Source: Rubellimicrobium sp. (GTDB taxonomy: Bacteria > Pseudomonadota > Alphaproteobacteria > Rhodobacterales > Rhodobacteraceae). Taken from it: a stretch of 45,787 nt of DNA. Position numbers and translations under genes: made by a program. Each line of letters starts with the position of its first letter. The stretch's first letter is position 1. The DNA lies in contig JACFNP010000001.1 of NCBI GenBank assembly GCA_019454835.1, positions 66,558 through 112,344 of the forward strand, in the 5' to 3' direction. Under the pieces are notes generated by a model. The model ran no database searches. It had not been told where the DNA came from and saw nothing but the letters and a program-made list of their open reading frames with translations. Shown one piece after another: positions 1-7,828 of the stretch.

Positions 1-46
1 CTCGCAATGACGGAACATGATGACGGAAGATGTCGTTCGCCCGATC
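1..46. repeat. Right end of a palindromic repeat copy, cut by the window edge
   Basis: The first bases, CTCGCAATGACGG, are the right terminus of the dispersed palindromic repeat that recurs through the window. They are followed by the extended flank (AACATG..., ending TTCGCCCGA) also seen next to the copies at 4978-5168 and 34513-34600. A short internal duplication (gacggaacatgat, then gacggaagatg) is visible. The left part of the element lies outside the window. Confidence 0.7.
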
Positions 47-145
47 ACCCCGCCCCCGGCCCTGTCACCCCGCCGAAATCGACGGCAGCCCTTGCTCTCA
101 CCGACAGTTTCCCGCTCTCTGGCGCAAACACCTGCGGAGGGCGCC

Positions 146-1558
146 ATGATTACCCCCACCCTGCTCTGCGGCGGCTCGGGCACGCGGCTCTGGCCGTTGT
201 CGCGGCAGAGCTACCCCAAGCAGTTCGCGCCGCTTCTGGGCGAGGAAAGCCTGTTCCAGGCCGCTGTCCGGCGCCTTTCGGGCGGGGATTTCGGCCCGCC
301 GCTCGTTATCACCGGGGAACCGTTCCGCTTCATCGTCACCGAACAGATGGCGGCGCTGCGCGTTGATCCTGGCGCGGTGCTGATCGAACCCGAGGGCCGC
401 AACACCGCCCCCGCCGCCGCGCTGGCCGCGCTGCAGGTGGCGGCGGGTGACCCCGAGGGGATGCTGCTTCTTGCGCCTGCCGATCACGCGATCCCCGATG
501 CCGGGGCCTTCCGCGCCGCCGTCATGGCAGGCGCCCGTGCGGCGCAGGCCGGTCGCATCGTCACCTTCGGCATCCGCCCCACGCGACCCGAGACCGGCTA
601 CGGCTGGCTCGAACTCGGCGCCGCGCAGGGCGACGGTGTCCATGCGCTGACCCGCTTTGTCGAAAAGCCGGACGCCGCCCGCGCCGCCGCGCTGTTCACC
701 GGCGGGCAGCATCTGTGGAACGCCGGGATTTTCCTTGCGCGCGCCGATGCGCTGCTCGCGGCCTTCCGCAGCCATGCCCCCGACACCCTTGCCGCCGTCG
801 AGGCCGCCTTCGCCAGCCGCAGCGCCGATCTGGGCTTTCAGCGCCTCGATCCCGCGCTCTGGGACCAGGTGCCTGCCGACTCCATCGACTATGCGGTGAT
901 GGAGAAGGCCGACAATCTCAGCGTCGTCCCCTATGCGGGCGAATGGAGCGATCTGGGCGGCTGGCAATCGGTCTGGCAGGAAAGCCCGCGCGACGGCGAC
1001 GGCAACGCGCTGTCGCCCCGCACCACGGCAATCGACTGCGAGGACACGCTGCTGCGCTCGGAAAACGACGGGGTCGAACTGGTCGGCATCGGCCTCAAGG
1101 GCGTCGTTGCCGTCGCCATGCACGACGCGGTGCTGGTCGCCGACATGAGCGCCGCGCAGGAGGTGAAGCAGGCGGTCGGCCTGCTGCGGGCGCGCGGCGT
1201 GAAGCAGGCCGACGCCTTCCCCCGCGATCACCGCCCCTGGGGCTGGTTCGAGACACTGGTTCTTGCCGCGCGCTTTCAGGTCAAGCGCATCCACGTCCAC
1301 CCCGGCGCGGCGCTGTCGCTGCAATCGCATGTCCATCGTTCGGAACACTGGATCGTGGTCGAGGGCACCGCGCGGGTGACGGTCGGCGGCGAGGTGCGGC
1401 TGCTGTCCGAAAACGAATCGGTCTATATCCCGCTCGGCGCGAAGCACCGGCTCGAGAACCCCGGCAAGGTGCCGATGGTGCTGATCGAGGTGCAGACCGG
1501 CGCCTATCTGGGCGAGGACGACATCACCCGGTATGAGGATATCTATGCGCGGAAGTAA
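146..1558 (+). CDS. manC: Bifunctional mannose-1-phosphate guanylyltransferase / mannose-6-phosphate isomerase
   Basis: This enzyme makes GDP-mannose from mannose-1-phosphate and GTP and, in the type II fusion, also interconverts mannose-6-phosphate and fructose-6-phosphate. It supplies mannosyl donors for exopolysaccharide or LPS. The 470-residue protein has an N-terminal nucleotidyltransferase with the signature GGSGTRLWPLSR (residues 9-20), PKQF (24-27) and FVEKP near 171. A C-terminal cupin isomerase domain carries HVHRSEHW near 395. The frame is open from position 17, but the ATG at 146 has a GGAGG six bases upstream and puts the family's usual N-terminus at residue 1, so it is preferred. 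The gene stands alone; a repeat copy precedes it. The biochemical family is clear, but whether both activities are present and which glycan is fed are inferences. Confidence 0.93.
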   Translation: MITPTLLCGGSGTRLWPLSRQSYPKQFAPLLGEESLFQAAVRRLSGGDFGPPLVITGEPFRFIVTEQMAALRVDPGAVLIEPEGRNTAPAAALAALQVAAGDPEGMLLLAPADHAIPDAGAFRAAVMAGARAAQAGRIVTFGIRPTRPETGYGWLELGAAQGDGVHALTRFVEKPDAARAAALFTGGQHLWNAGIFLARADALLAAFRSHAPDTLAAVEAAFASRSADLGFQRLDPALWDQVPADSIDYAVMEKADNLSVVPYAGEWSDLGGWQSVWQESPRDGDGNALSPRTTAIDCEDTLLRSENDGVELVGIGLKGVVAVAMHDAVLVADMSAAQEVKQAVGLLRARGVKQADAFPRDHRPWGWFETLVLAARFQVKRIHVHPGAALSLQSHVHRSEHWIVVEGTARVTVGGEVRLLSENESVYIPLGAKHRLENPGKVPMVLIEVQTGAYLGEDDITRYEDIYARK

Positions 1559-1595
1559 TGGGGGTCGGATCCGTTAACCGGAATCGGCTGAGATA

Positions 1596-1635
1596 GACAA
1601 CTATAGTTGTCACCTGCCGTTGCATCGAGTATATC
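1596..1635 (+). promoter_or_regulatory. HigBA promoter with overlapping palindromic operator
   Basis: A perfect 16-bp palindrome, GACAACTATAGTTGTC, occupies 1596-1611. Its right half overlaps a -35-like TTGTCA (1607-1612), separated by exactly 17 bp from a -10-like TATATC (1630-1635). Initiation about 7 bp downstream falls at or next to the A of the toxin ATG (1642). This geometry fits autorepression by the HTH antitoxin, with the operator blocking the -35. The sequence elements are seen directly; binding is inferred. Confidence 0.65.
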
Positions 1636-1641
1636 CCCGTC

Positions 1642-1938
1642 ATGGCCGAGCTGATCCGGAGCGAGACCTTCGACCGCTGGCTGTCCGGCCTGCGGGACCG
1701 CCGCGCGGTCGTGCGGATCACGCTGCGCCTCGACCGTCTGGCGGCGGATAACTTCGGCGATGTCGCGCCTGCCGGCAGTGGCGTCTCCGAACTCAGGATC
1801 GACTATGGGCCGGGTTACCGCGTCTATTTCATCCGATCGGACGAGGTGCTGGTCATCCTGTTATGCGGCGGCGACAAGTCATCGCAGGACCGGGACATCC
1901 GCAAGGCGCAGGCGCTTGCCGCGCAATGGAGGGGCTGA
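1642..1938 (+). CDS. RelE/ParE-superfamily toxin, HigB-like (addiction module killer protein)
   Basis: A 98-residue basic protein of the RelE/ParE fold, of the subgroup usually annotated as putative addiction module killer protein. Family members are ribosome-dependent mRNA interferases held inactive by the partner antitoxin. Visible family features are the central strand GYRVYFIR and the C-terminal LLCGGDKSSQDRDIRKAQ. The antitoxin starts one base after the toxin stop, giving the toxin-first order typical of HigBA. No Shine-Dalgarno sequence precedes the ATG, and the predicted transcription start coincides with it, so translation may be leaderless. Toxicity and target are inferred from the family; active-site residues are too variable here to confirm activity from sequence. 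Confidence 0.87.
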   Translation: MAELIRSETFDRWLSGLRDRRAVVRITLRLDRLAADNFGDVAPAGSGVSELRIDYGPGYRVYFIRSDEVLVILLCGGDKSSQDRDIRKAQALAAQWRG

Positions 1939-1939
1939 G

Positions 1940-2230
1940 ATGGCACAGGAACGATTCGCCCGCTACGACAGCGCGGATTACCTGAAGGACGACGAGGACA
2001 TTGCCGCCTATCTCGAGGCAGTGATGGAGGAAGGCGGCGACGATCCGGCGCTTGTGGCACGGGCGCTCGGGGTGGTGGCGCGGGCGCGCAACATGACTGC
2101 TCTCGCCCGCGAGGTCGGGATGAGCAGGGCGGGCCTCGGCAAGGCGCTGTCAGGCGAAGGCAACCCGACCCTCGCCACGGTGCTCAAGGTCACAAGGGCG
2201 CTGGGACTGAAGGTGTCGATCCATCCCTGA
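1940..2230 (+). CDS. HigA-like antitoxin, Xre-family helix-turn-helix
   Basis: A 96-residue protein with a C-terminal helix-turn-helix (TALAREVGMSRAGLGKALSG, then a recognition-helix follow-up NPTLATVLKV), matching the addiction-module antidote protein family. The acidic N-terminal half (YLKDDEDIAAYLEAV) probably wraps the toxin. The ATG at 1940 has a strong Shine-Dalgarno sequence (GGAGGGG, five bases upstream) located inside the toxin gene, in contrast to the toxin, which has none. Antitoxin synthesis should therefore exceed toxin synthesis from the same mRNA. It probably binds the palindrome at 1596-1611. Confidence 0.88.
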   Translation: MAQERFARYDSADYLKDDEDIAAYLEAVMEEGGDDPALVARALGVVARARNMTALAREVGMSRAGLGKALSGEGNPTLATVLKVTRALGLKVSIHP

Positions 2231-2305
2231 GCGCGCCCGACCCGCCCGTCAGACGGGACAGCGCGGCCACCTGCCCCGAAGCACAGGCAGCCGCGCCCCC
2301 GCCCG

Positions 2306-3172
2306 CTACTCGGCCCGCGTCATCAGCGTGCCCTCGTCGTCGCGGATCGTGGCCTCGTCGATGACATCTACGGTGGTCGGGTCGGTCAGCGTCTCGCGGG
2401 CCTGTTCGACGCCGTCGACGGTGTAGACCATCTGCAGTTGCGGGCGCAGCACGAAGCTGGTCGGCGATACCTGCTCGGTGCTGTAGGTGCCCCGGCCCGA
2501 GACCTCGATCACCATCGGGTTCGGCACCGTGACGGTGAAGGTCTCGTTCAGCGCCATGCGGCCGTCGGCGGTGAAGAACATCTCGCCGGTGGCCGCGCCG
2601 CGCACGCCGCCCTCGACCTCGAGATCGTCGGCGCTGAAGGTCCAGTGACCGTCGAGATAGGCCGCCGGGTCATCGACGGTGAACCCGCCCGGCGTGACCG
2701 CAGCGCCCGCGTCCAGAAGCGCGGCGACCTCGGGGACATCGGCGGCATGAAGCCAGTCGGCCATGCCCTCCTGCCAGACATAGGTGTCGCCGGTCAACGC
2801 CCCCGAGGCGATCTGCGCCTCGATCGCGGCGCGGTCGAAGGGGCCGGTGGTCTGGCCGCTGACAGCCACATAGACCTCGAGCGCGGGTTCGGGCGGCGGC
2901 GGGGGTGGTGGCGGCGGCTCAGGCGGCGGCGGGGGCGGCACGACCGCGCCGGTGTCGGTGTCGGCCTCGGGCGCGTCGGCGGGCGCGGGGCTGACCGCGT
3001 CGGTTGCCGCATCTGCGGCATCCGTCACCACGTCGGCGACGACATCGGCGGCATCGGTCGCGGTGTCGGCCTCCTGCGCGAGCAGCGGCGGGGCCAGCGC
3101 GAGCAGCGCGGCGATGCCCGCTCCGGCGAGCATCCGCCCGGCTGTGGCCGGACGGCGATTCGGACTCGTCAT
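2306..3172 (-). CDS. Secreted protein with proline-rich linker and GYF_2 domain
   Basis: A 288-residue protein of unknown function. An N-terminal signal peptide (hydrophobic stretch LAGAGIAALLALAPPLLA) is followed by an Ala/Asp-rich low-complexity segment, a polyproline stretch at about 79-97, and a GYF_2 (DUF4339-type) domain at about 101-153. The GYF domain shows the usual TGPFD, then VWQEGMADW. A C-terminal beta-rich region of about 130 residues follows. GYF_2 domains are thought to bind peptides. The ATG at 3172 has GGGAGG five bases upstream; a GTG two codons earlier is too close to that site. The protein is probably exported to the periplasm. No operon partner is evident. Confidence 0.75.
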   Translation of the reverse strand: MTSPNRRPATAGRMLAGAGIAALLALAPPLLAQEADTATDAADVVADVVTDAADAATDAVSPAPADAPEADTDTGAVVPPPPPPEPPPPPPPPPEPALEVYVAVSGQTTGPFDRAAIEAQIASGALTGDTYVWQEGMADWLHAADVPEVAALLDAGAAVTPGGFTVDDPAAYLDGHWTFSADDLEVEGGVRGAATGEMFFTADGRMALNETFTVTVPNPMVIEVSGRGTYSTEQVSPTSFVLRPQLQMVYTVDGVEQARETLTDPTTVDVIDEATIRDDEGTLMTRAE

Positions 3173-3257
3173 TTCCACCTCCCAATGGACCTGAACCGCG
3201 TCAGGCTAGCACCGGAGGGCGCAGAGTCAAAAACTAACGCGCGCGCAATCCGCGCCT

Positions 3258-4241
3258 TCAGTCCAGCCCGTCGCGCGCGAACAGCGCCTTCAGGTCGGCC
3301 TCGGGGCGGGCGCCGAAATGGCCGATGACCTCGGCGGCGGCGATGCAGCCCATCCGCCCCGCGACCGCCAGCGGCCGCCCGCGCGCCATGCCGTAGAGGA
3401 AGCCCGCCGCGAACAGGTCGCCCGCGCCCGTCGCATCGACCGGCGCGACGCGGGTGACCGGCACCTGCGTCACCTCGTCGCCCCGGACCAGCACCACATC
3501 GTCGCCCGAGCGCGTGCAGACCACCACGCCCGCATCCCGCGCCGCCCGTTCCAGCGCCTCGGACAGGTCGCATTGATAGAGCGATTCCCATTCGGACTGA
3601 TTGCCGATCACATAGTCGAGCTCGCGCACGAGGCGGCGGAAATCGTCGCGGTGACGGTCGACGCAGAACGGGTCCGACAACGCGATCCCGGCCTTGCCGC
3701 CCGCCGCCCGGCACAGCCGCGCGGCGTGCTGGAACGCCTCTTTCCCCTTCGGCTTGTCGTAGATGTAGCCTTCGAGAAACAGCCAGTCGCAATCGCCCGC
3801 GACATCGTCGGCCACGTCCTCGGGGCCAAGTTCGGAAGAGATGCCCAGATAGGTGTTCATCGACCTTTCGCCGTCCGGCGAGACGAAGATCATCGAGCGC
3901 GAGGTCGGCAGTTCCGCGCCCGCGACCGGCGGGTTGACGAAGGCCGCGCCCTCGGCCGCCATCGCGCCCGCGTAGTAGCGGCCCAGATCGTCGTCGCGCA
4001 CCCGGCCGATGAACCCGGCCCGCAACCCCAGCGCGGCGGTGCCCGCGACGGTATTGGCGACCGAGCCGCCCGGCGCCTGCATCCGCTCGCCCATCGCGGC
4101 GTAAAGGGTCTCGGCGCGGTCGCGCTCGATCAGTTGCATGATGCCCTTCCCGATCCTCATGCGCGCGAGGAAATCCTCGTCGCATTCGGCGATCACATCG
4201 ACGATGGCGTTGCCGATCCCGACAACCTCGAAACGCTTCAT
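3258..4241 (-). CDS. PfkB-family carbohydrate/nucleoside kinase (adenosine kinase-like)
   Basis: A 327-residue ribokinase-superfamily kinase. The first PfkB signature region is at GGSVANT (58-64). The second signature, DATGAGD (269-275), ends in the catalytic aspartate and forms the anion hole. Close relatives in alphaproteobacteria are annotated as adenosine kinase or generic sugar kinase; substrate cannot be read from sequence alone. Its ATG overlaps the nth stop by four bases (ATGA), so the two are very probably co-transcribed and translationally coupled. Confidence 0.88.
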   Translation of the reverse strand: MKRFEVVGIGNAIVDVIAECDEDFLARMRIGKGIMQLIERDRAETLYAAMGERMQAPGGSVANTVAGTAALGLRAGFIGRVRDDDLGRYYAGAMAAEGAAFVNPPVAGAELPTSRSMIFVSPDGERSMNTYLGISSELGPEDVADDVAGDCDWLFLEGYIYDKPKGKEAFQHAARLCRAAGGKAGIALSDPFCVDRHRDDFRRLVRELDYVIGNQSEWESLYQCDLSEALERAARDAGVVVCTRSGDDVVLVRGDEVTQVPVTRVAPVDATGAGDLFAAGFLYGMARGRPLAVAGRMGCIAAAEVIGHFGARPEADLKALFARDGLD

Positions 4242-4882
4242 TGGGTCTTGTCCTCGTAAAGGCAGATATCGCGGATCAGGCAATCGGGGCAGCGCGGCTT
4301 GCGCGCAAGGCAGATGTAGCGGCCATGCAGCACCAGCCAGTGATGCGCGTTCTGCTGGAACCGCGCGGGGACGTTGTCCTCGATGGCGCGTTCCACCGCC
4401 GCGACATCGCGCCCCGGCGCGATGCCCGAACGGTTGCCGACCCGGAAGATATGGGTGTCGACCGGCTGCGCGGGGTGGCGGAACCAGGCGTTGAGCACGA
4501 CATTCGCGCTCTTGCGGCCGACGCCGGGCAGGGATTGCAGCGCGGCGCGGGAATCGGGCACCTCGCCGCCGTAGTCGTCGACGAGGATGCGCGACAGGGC
4601 GATGACGTTCTTCGCCTTGTTGCGGAACAGGCCGATGGTGCGGACATGTTCGGTCACGGCATCCAGCCCGAGAGCCAGCATCTTGCCGGGCGTGTCCGCC
4701 ACCGCGAACAGGTCGCGCGTCGCCCGGTTCACGCCGACATCGGTGGCCTGCGCCGAAAGGACCACCGCCACCAGCAGCGTGAAGGCGTTGGTGTAGTCGA
4801 GCTCGGTGCGCGGCGCGGGATTGGCGGCCTCGAACCGGCGGAAAACCTCGGTCATCTCGTGATAGTCGAACTGGCGGACCAT
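4238..4882 (-). CDS. nth: Endonuclease III (DNA glycosylase/AP lyase)
   Basis: Removes oxidised pyrimidines and cleaves the resulting abasic site in base-excision repair. The 214-residue protein has the helix-hairpin-helix LPGVGRKSANVV containing the catalytic lysine (K124), the catalytic aspartate in VDTHIFRV (D142), and a C-terminal 4Fe-4S cluster motif C-X6-C-X2-C-X5-C (C191, C198, C201, C207). The length matches E. coli Nth. The chosen ATG has GGAAGGAGA upstream; the frame stays open a further 81 codons into repeat DNA, but that extension is not family-like. It heads a two-gene operon with the downstream PfkB kinase. Confidence 0.96.
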   Translation of the reverse strand: MVRQFDYHEMTEVFRRFEAANPAPRTELDYTNAFTLLVAVVLSAQATDVGVNRATRDLFAVADTPGKMLALGLDAVTEHVRTIGLFRNKAKNVIALSRILVDDYGGEVPDSRAALQSLPGVGRKSANVVLNAWFRHPAQPVDTHIFRVGNRSGIAPGRDVAAVERAIEDNVPARFQQNAHHWLVLHGRYICLARKPRCPDCLIRDICLYEDKTQ

Positions 4883-4977
4883 GGCGCGTCTCCTTCCCTG
4901 CCGTGATGCCCGCAGGCGGAGGGCGGTGCAAGGGAAGGGTGCCGCGCCGCCGGGGCGATCGTGCGAACGATATATTC

Positions 4978-5068
4978 CGTCATTGCGAGGCGAAGCCGAA
5001 GCAATCCACACCGGGTGCAGCGCCCGGCCCATGGATTGCCGCGTCGCCTGCGGCTCCTCGCAATGACG
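4978..5068. repeat. Palindromic repeat copy, inner core GCAATCCA/TGGATTGC (type B)
   Basis: Outer arms CGTCATTGCGAGG and CCTCGCAATGACG enclose inner arms GCAATCCA and TGGATTGC around a variable loop. The left flank (GTGCGAACGATATATTC) resembles the extended terminus seen at 34494. This is the first of two tandem copies filling the 406-bp gene-free stretch between nth and the MGMT gene. Confidence 0.85.
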
Positions 5069-5080
5069 ACATCTTCCCAC

Positions 5081-5168
5081 CGTCATTGCGAGCCGCAGGC
5101 GAAGCAACCCCGACCGCTCGCGCACGACATCGGGGTTGCTTCGTCGGCTGCGCCTCCTCGCAATGACG
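5081..5168. repeat. Palindromic repeat copy, inner core GCAACCCCGA/TCGGGGTTGC (type A)
   Basis: This is the second tandem copy, 12 bp after the previous one. It has the same outer arms (CGTCATTGCGAG, CTCGCAATGACG) but the other inner core. Its right flank, GGAACATGCCGTTCGCCCC, matches the extended right terminus also found at 1-46 and 34600-34619. Confidence 0.87.
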
Positions 5169-5207
5169 GAACATGCCGTTCGCCCCGCCGTGCCCCGGCC
5201 CGTCGCG

Positions 5208-5232
5208 CCCCGGCGTATTTGCGCAAGAATGA
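5208..5232 (-). repeat. Short TTGCGCAAATAC-type motif, single arm
   Basis: Read on the minus strand, this is a TTGCGCAAATACGCCGGGG-like motif, related to the fuller copies at 12791-12857 and 40678-40789. It lies upstream of the MGMT gene. Function is unknown. Confidence 0.5.
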
Positions 5233-5253
5233 CGGGAATGCGCAGGAAGCGGG

Positions 5254-5282
5254 TCGAAACCCGCGCGGCGGTGGCCTAGGCT
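5254..5282 (+). promoter_or_regulatory. Candidate promoter giving a leaderless MGMT mRNA
   Basis: TCGAAA (5254-5259) and TAGGCT (5277-5282) are 17 bp apart. The -10-like hexamer ends six bases before the ATG at 5289, and no Shine-Dalgarno sequence is present. The match is weak at -35. Confidence 0.35.
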
Positions 5283-5288
5283 CGGCGC

Positions 5289-6140
5289 ATGGAAACCGAT
5301 TATCATTACGGCGTCATGCGCCGCGCCATCGGCCTCATCGACGAGGCCGGGGGCAGCCTGTCGCTGGCCGATCTTGCCGCGCGGCTGAACATGTCCGAGG
5401 CACATTTCCAGCGCCTGTTCTCGCAATGGGTCGGCATCTCGCCCAAGCGCTACCAGCAGTATCTCGCGCTGGGCGAGGCGCGGCGGATGCTGCGCGACCG
5501 CTTCACCACCCTGCAGGCCGCACAGGGCGCCGGGCTGTCGGGGTCGGGGCGGCTCCACGACCTGTTCCTGCGCTGGGAGGCGATGACGCCGGGCGAATAC
5601 GCGCAGGGCGGTGCCGGGCTGGTGATCCGCTGGGGCGTGTTCGAGACCCCCTTCGGCCCGGCGCTGGTCTGCGCCACGCCGCGCGGCATCTGCGGGCTGG
5701 GCTTCCTGTCCGAGACGACCGAGGATGCCGCGAAGGCCGACCTGTTCGGGCGCTGGCCGCGCGCGGAATTCGTCCACGACCCGGCCTCGATCGCGCCCTG
5801 GGTCGCGGCGGCGGTGACGCAGAAGGGCGAGGCGGCGCTGCACATGATCGGCGGGCCGTTCCAGATCAAGGTCTGGGAGGCGCTGATGCAGGTGCCCGAG
5901 GGCCATGTGACGACCTATTCCGAGATCGCCGGGGCCATCGGCCACCCGGCGGCGATGCGCGCCGTCGGCACCGCCGTCGGGCGCAACCCGGTGTCCTGGC
6001 TGATCCCCTGCCACCGGGCCTTGCGCAAGGAAGGGGCGCTGGGCGGCTATCACTGGGGCCTGCCGGTGAAGCGCGCGCTGCTGGCGCGGGAATCGGCGCG
6101 GTCCGACGGGCGCGCGGCAACGGCGCAGTCGGCGGGCTGA
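5289..6140 (+). CDS. Methylated-DNA--protein-cysteine methyltransferase with N-terminal AraC-type HTH
   Basis: An Ada-like repair protein of 283 residues. It transfers alkyl groups from O6-alkylguanine to its own cysteine in a suicide reaction. The N-terminal about 105 residues form an AraC-type HTH pair (LADLAARLNMSEAHFQRLF). The C-terminal half is the methyltransferase domain with active site IPCHRAL, the acceptor cysteine being C241. The upstream Cys-rich zinc domain of full-length Ada, which senses phosphotriesters, is absent, so regulation by that route is unlikely. The protein may act purely in repair or sense alkylation through C241. No ribosome binding site is visible, and a candidate -10 lies six bases before the ATG. 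Confidence 0.93.
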   Translation: METDYHYGVMRRAIGLIDEAGGSLSLADLAARLNMSEAHFQRLFSQWVGISPKRYQQYLALGEARRMLRDRFTTLQAAQGAGLSGSGRLHDLFLRWEAMTPGEYAQGGAGLVIRWGVFETPFGPALVCATPRGICGLGFLSETTEDAAKADLFGRWPRAEFVHDPASIAPWVAAAVTQKGEAALHMIGGPFQIKVWEALMQVPEGHVTTYSEIAGAIGHPAAMRAVGTAVGRNPVSWLIPCHRALRKEGALGGYHWGLPVKRALLARESARSDGRAATAQSAG

Positions 6141-6263
6141 CGCGCAAGGCGACGCCGGGGGGCGGCGCGCTATTGCATAACAACCGCCGCCGTCCCAAGA
6201 CGAGACCCGTCCGGGGTGCGTGCTGCCGTCTGTTACGCGCCCCCTGAAATGATGGAGCGCAAC

Positions 6264-6920
6264 ATGATCGCATCACGCCTCAGCCTCGTTTTCGCCGCCA
6301 CGGCCCTTGCCGGTCTTGTCGCCTGCCAGGCGCCGCTGCCCGGCCAGACCAACGAGAACACCCAGCAGGGCGCAGCCATCGGTGCGGGGATCGGCGCGCT
6401 TCTGGGCGCCGCGACCGGATCGACCGGGCATGAAAGGGTGCAGAACGCCGCCATCGGCGCCATCCTCGGCGGCGGCCTCGGCGCGGCGGCGGGTGCGAAC
6501 CTCGACCGGCAGGCGGCGGAACTGCGCCAGCAACTGCCCGGCAACGTCGGCGTGACCAACACCGGCTCGCAGTTGATCGTCACGGTGCCGCAGGACCTGC
6601 TGTTCGCCGTGGACAGCGCGACCGTCTCGGCCAGCCAGCAAGCCAACCTGCGGACCGTTGCGACCAGCCTCAACCGCTATCCCGACACGACAGTGAACGT
6701 CATCGGCCACACCGACAACACCGGCGCGGCCAGCTACAACCAGACCCTGTCCGAGCGCCGCGCCAATGCCGTCGCCTCGGTGCTGATCGGCGCGGGCGTG
6801 TCCCCCGGCCGCGTCGTCGCCGTCGGCCGGGGCGAGAACCAGCCCATCGCCTCGAACGGGACGCCGGAAGGCCGCCAGCAGAACCGCCGGGTGGAAATCA
6901 TCATCACGCCCAGGGGGTAA
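6264..6920 (+). CDS. OmpA-family outer-membrane lipoprotein with glycine-zipper segment
   Basis: A 218-residue lipoprotein. The signal peptide ends in the lipobox LVAC, with the lipidated cysteine at 21. A glycine-rich segment (GAAIGAGIGALLGAATG and a second similar block) resembles a glycine-zipper membrane motif. The C-terminal OmpA-like domain includes FAVDSATVS, GHTDNTGAASYNQTLSERRA and QNRRVEI, the classic peptidoglycan-binding signature. It is of the YiaD/Pal-like class that tethers the outer membrane to the cell wall. The ATG at 6264 has GGAG seven bases upstream and is preferred over an ATG five codons earlier. Monocistronic. Confidence 0.92.
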   Translation: MIASRLSLVFAATALAGLVACQAPLPGQTNENTQQGAAIGAGIGALLGAATGSTGHERVQNAAIGAILGGGLGAAAGANLDRQAAELRQQLPGNVGVTNTGSQLIVTVPQDLLFAVDSATVSASQQANLRTVATSLNRYPDTTVNVIGHTDNTGAASYNQTLSERRANAVASVLIGAGVSPGRVVAVGRGENQPIASNGTPEGRQQNRRVEIIITPRG

Positions 6921-6927
6921 GCGCACC

Positions 6928-7017
6928 CGTCATTGCGAGCCGTCAGGCGAGGCAACCCCGAACCTTTGCGCAAAGCCATCGGGGTTGCTTCGTCGGCTGC
7001 GGCTCCTCGCAATGACG
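6928..7017. repeat. Palindromic repeat copy (type A core)
   Basis: Arms CGTCATTGCGAG and CTCGCAATGACG enclose GCAACCCCGA and TCGGGGTTGC. The copy sits between the convergent ompA-type gene and the end of the atp operon. Confidence 0.87.
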
Positions 7018-7068
7018 AGGGGGGCGAGTCGGCGCGCGGCGTCCCGCCCGCAATCCCTGACATCAGGT

Positions 7069-7102
7069 AAACAAAACGGCCGCCCGGTTGCCCGGACGGC
7101 CG
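7069..7102 (-). terminator. Rho-independent terminator of the atp F0 operon
   Basis: On the minus strand an 11-bp GC stem (arms 7092-7102 and 7077-7087, one G-U pair, loop GCAA) is followed by TTTTGTTT. It lies 22 bp after the atpF stop codon. Confidence 0.88.
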
Positions 7103-7123
7103 CGGAATCTGGCGGGGGCGGCG

Positions 7124-7828
7124 TCAGTGCAGCTTTTCGCCCGCTGCCGCGATGGCCTCGTCGATCAGACGGTTCGATTCGGTGGTGGTCATCTTGCCCG
7201 CGATGATCCCGCGCGCCGCCTCGACGGCGACGCTGACCGCCCGGTCGCGCACCTCGCGCAGGGCGCGGGCCTCGGCGCCCTTGATCTGGTCCTCGGCGGC
7301 GGCAAGCCTGCGGGTGACCGAGCGGGCGATGTCCTCGCGCGCCTCGTCGGCGGCACGCGAAGCCTCGTCCTTCGCCTGCGCGACGATGCGCGCCGCCTGT
7401 TCGGCCACGTCCTTCTGCTTCTTCTCGAAGCTGGCCAGCAGCGCCTGCGCCTCTTCGCGCAGGGTGCGGGCCTCGTCGAGTTCGCTGCGGATCGTCGCGG
7501 CGCGCTTGTCGAGCAGCCCGGCAAGGATGCGCGGCACCTTCAGGCCGATGACGACGGCGACGAAGATCAGGAAGGCGATCCACACCACGAAATTGGTGTT
7601 GAACAGCGAGAAGAACGGGATCGGCGCATGGCTGGCGGCGGGTTCGGCCTCGGCCAGCGCACCGGCGACGACGGCGTCGCCATCGGCTTCGGCGGCGGGC
7701 GCGGCGTCGTCAGCCGCCGTGGCGACGGGCGTGTCGTCCACGGCATCCTGCGCGAACAGGACCGGCGCCGGAAAGGCAAGCGCGAGGGCAAGCGCTGCGG
7801 GCAGCGCCAGACGTTTCCAGGGGGTCAT
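7124..7828 (-). CDS. atpF: F0F1 ATP synthase subunit b
   Basis: Peripheral-stalk subunit of the F0 sector. The 234-residue protein has a signal-like hydrophobic N-terminus ([18 protein letters not shown]) and an Ala/Asp-rich stretch. The true membrane helix follows ([20 protein letters not shown], about residues 79-98), then a long charged alpha-helical stalk ([18 protein letters not shown] and onward). The N-terminal extension is longer than in E. coli subunit b (about 156 residues); such extensions occur in Rhodobacter-type b subunits. Its ATG overlaps the b' stop by four bases (ATGA). It is the last gene of the operon, followed by an intrinsic terminator. Confidence 0.93.
   Translation of the reverse strand: MTPWKRLALPAALALALAFPAPVLFAQDAVDDTPVATAADDAAPAAEADGDAVVAGALAEAEPAASHAPIPFFSLFNTNFVVWIAFLIFVAVVIGLKVPRILAGLLDKRAATIRSELDEARTLREEAQALLASFEKKQKDVAEQAARIVAQAKDEASRAADEAREDIARSVTRRLAAAEDQIKGAEARALREVRDRAVSVAVEAARGIIAGKMTTTESNRLIDEAIAAAGEKLH

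Noticed and set aside
4978-5168. CRISPR array
   Set aside because: The repeats are single or paired palindromes of about 90 bp scattered between genes, not short direct repeats with regular spacers; no cas genes are present.
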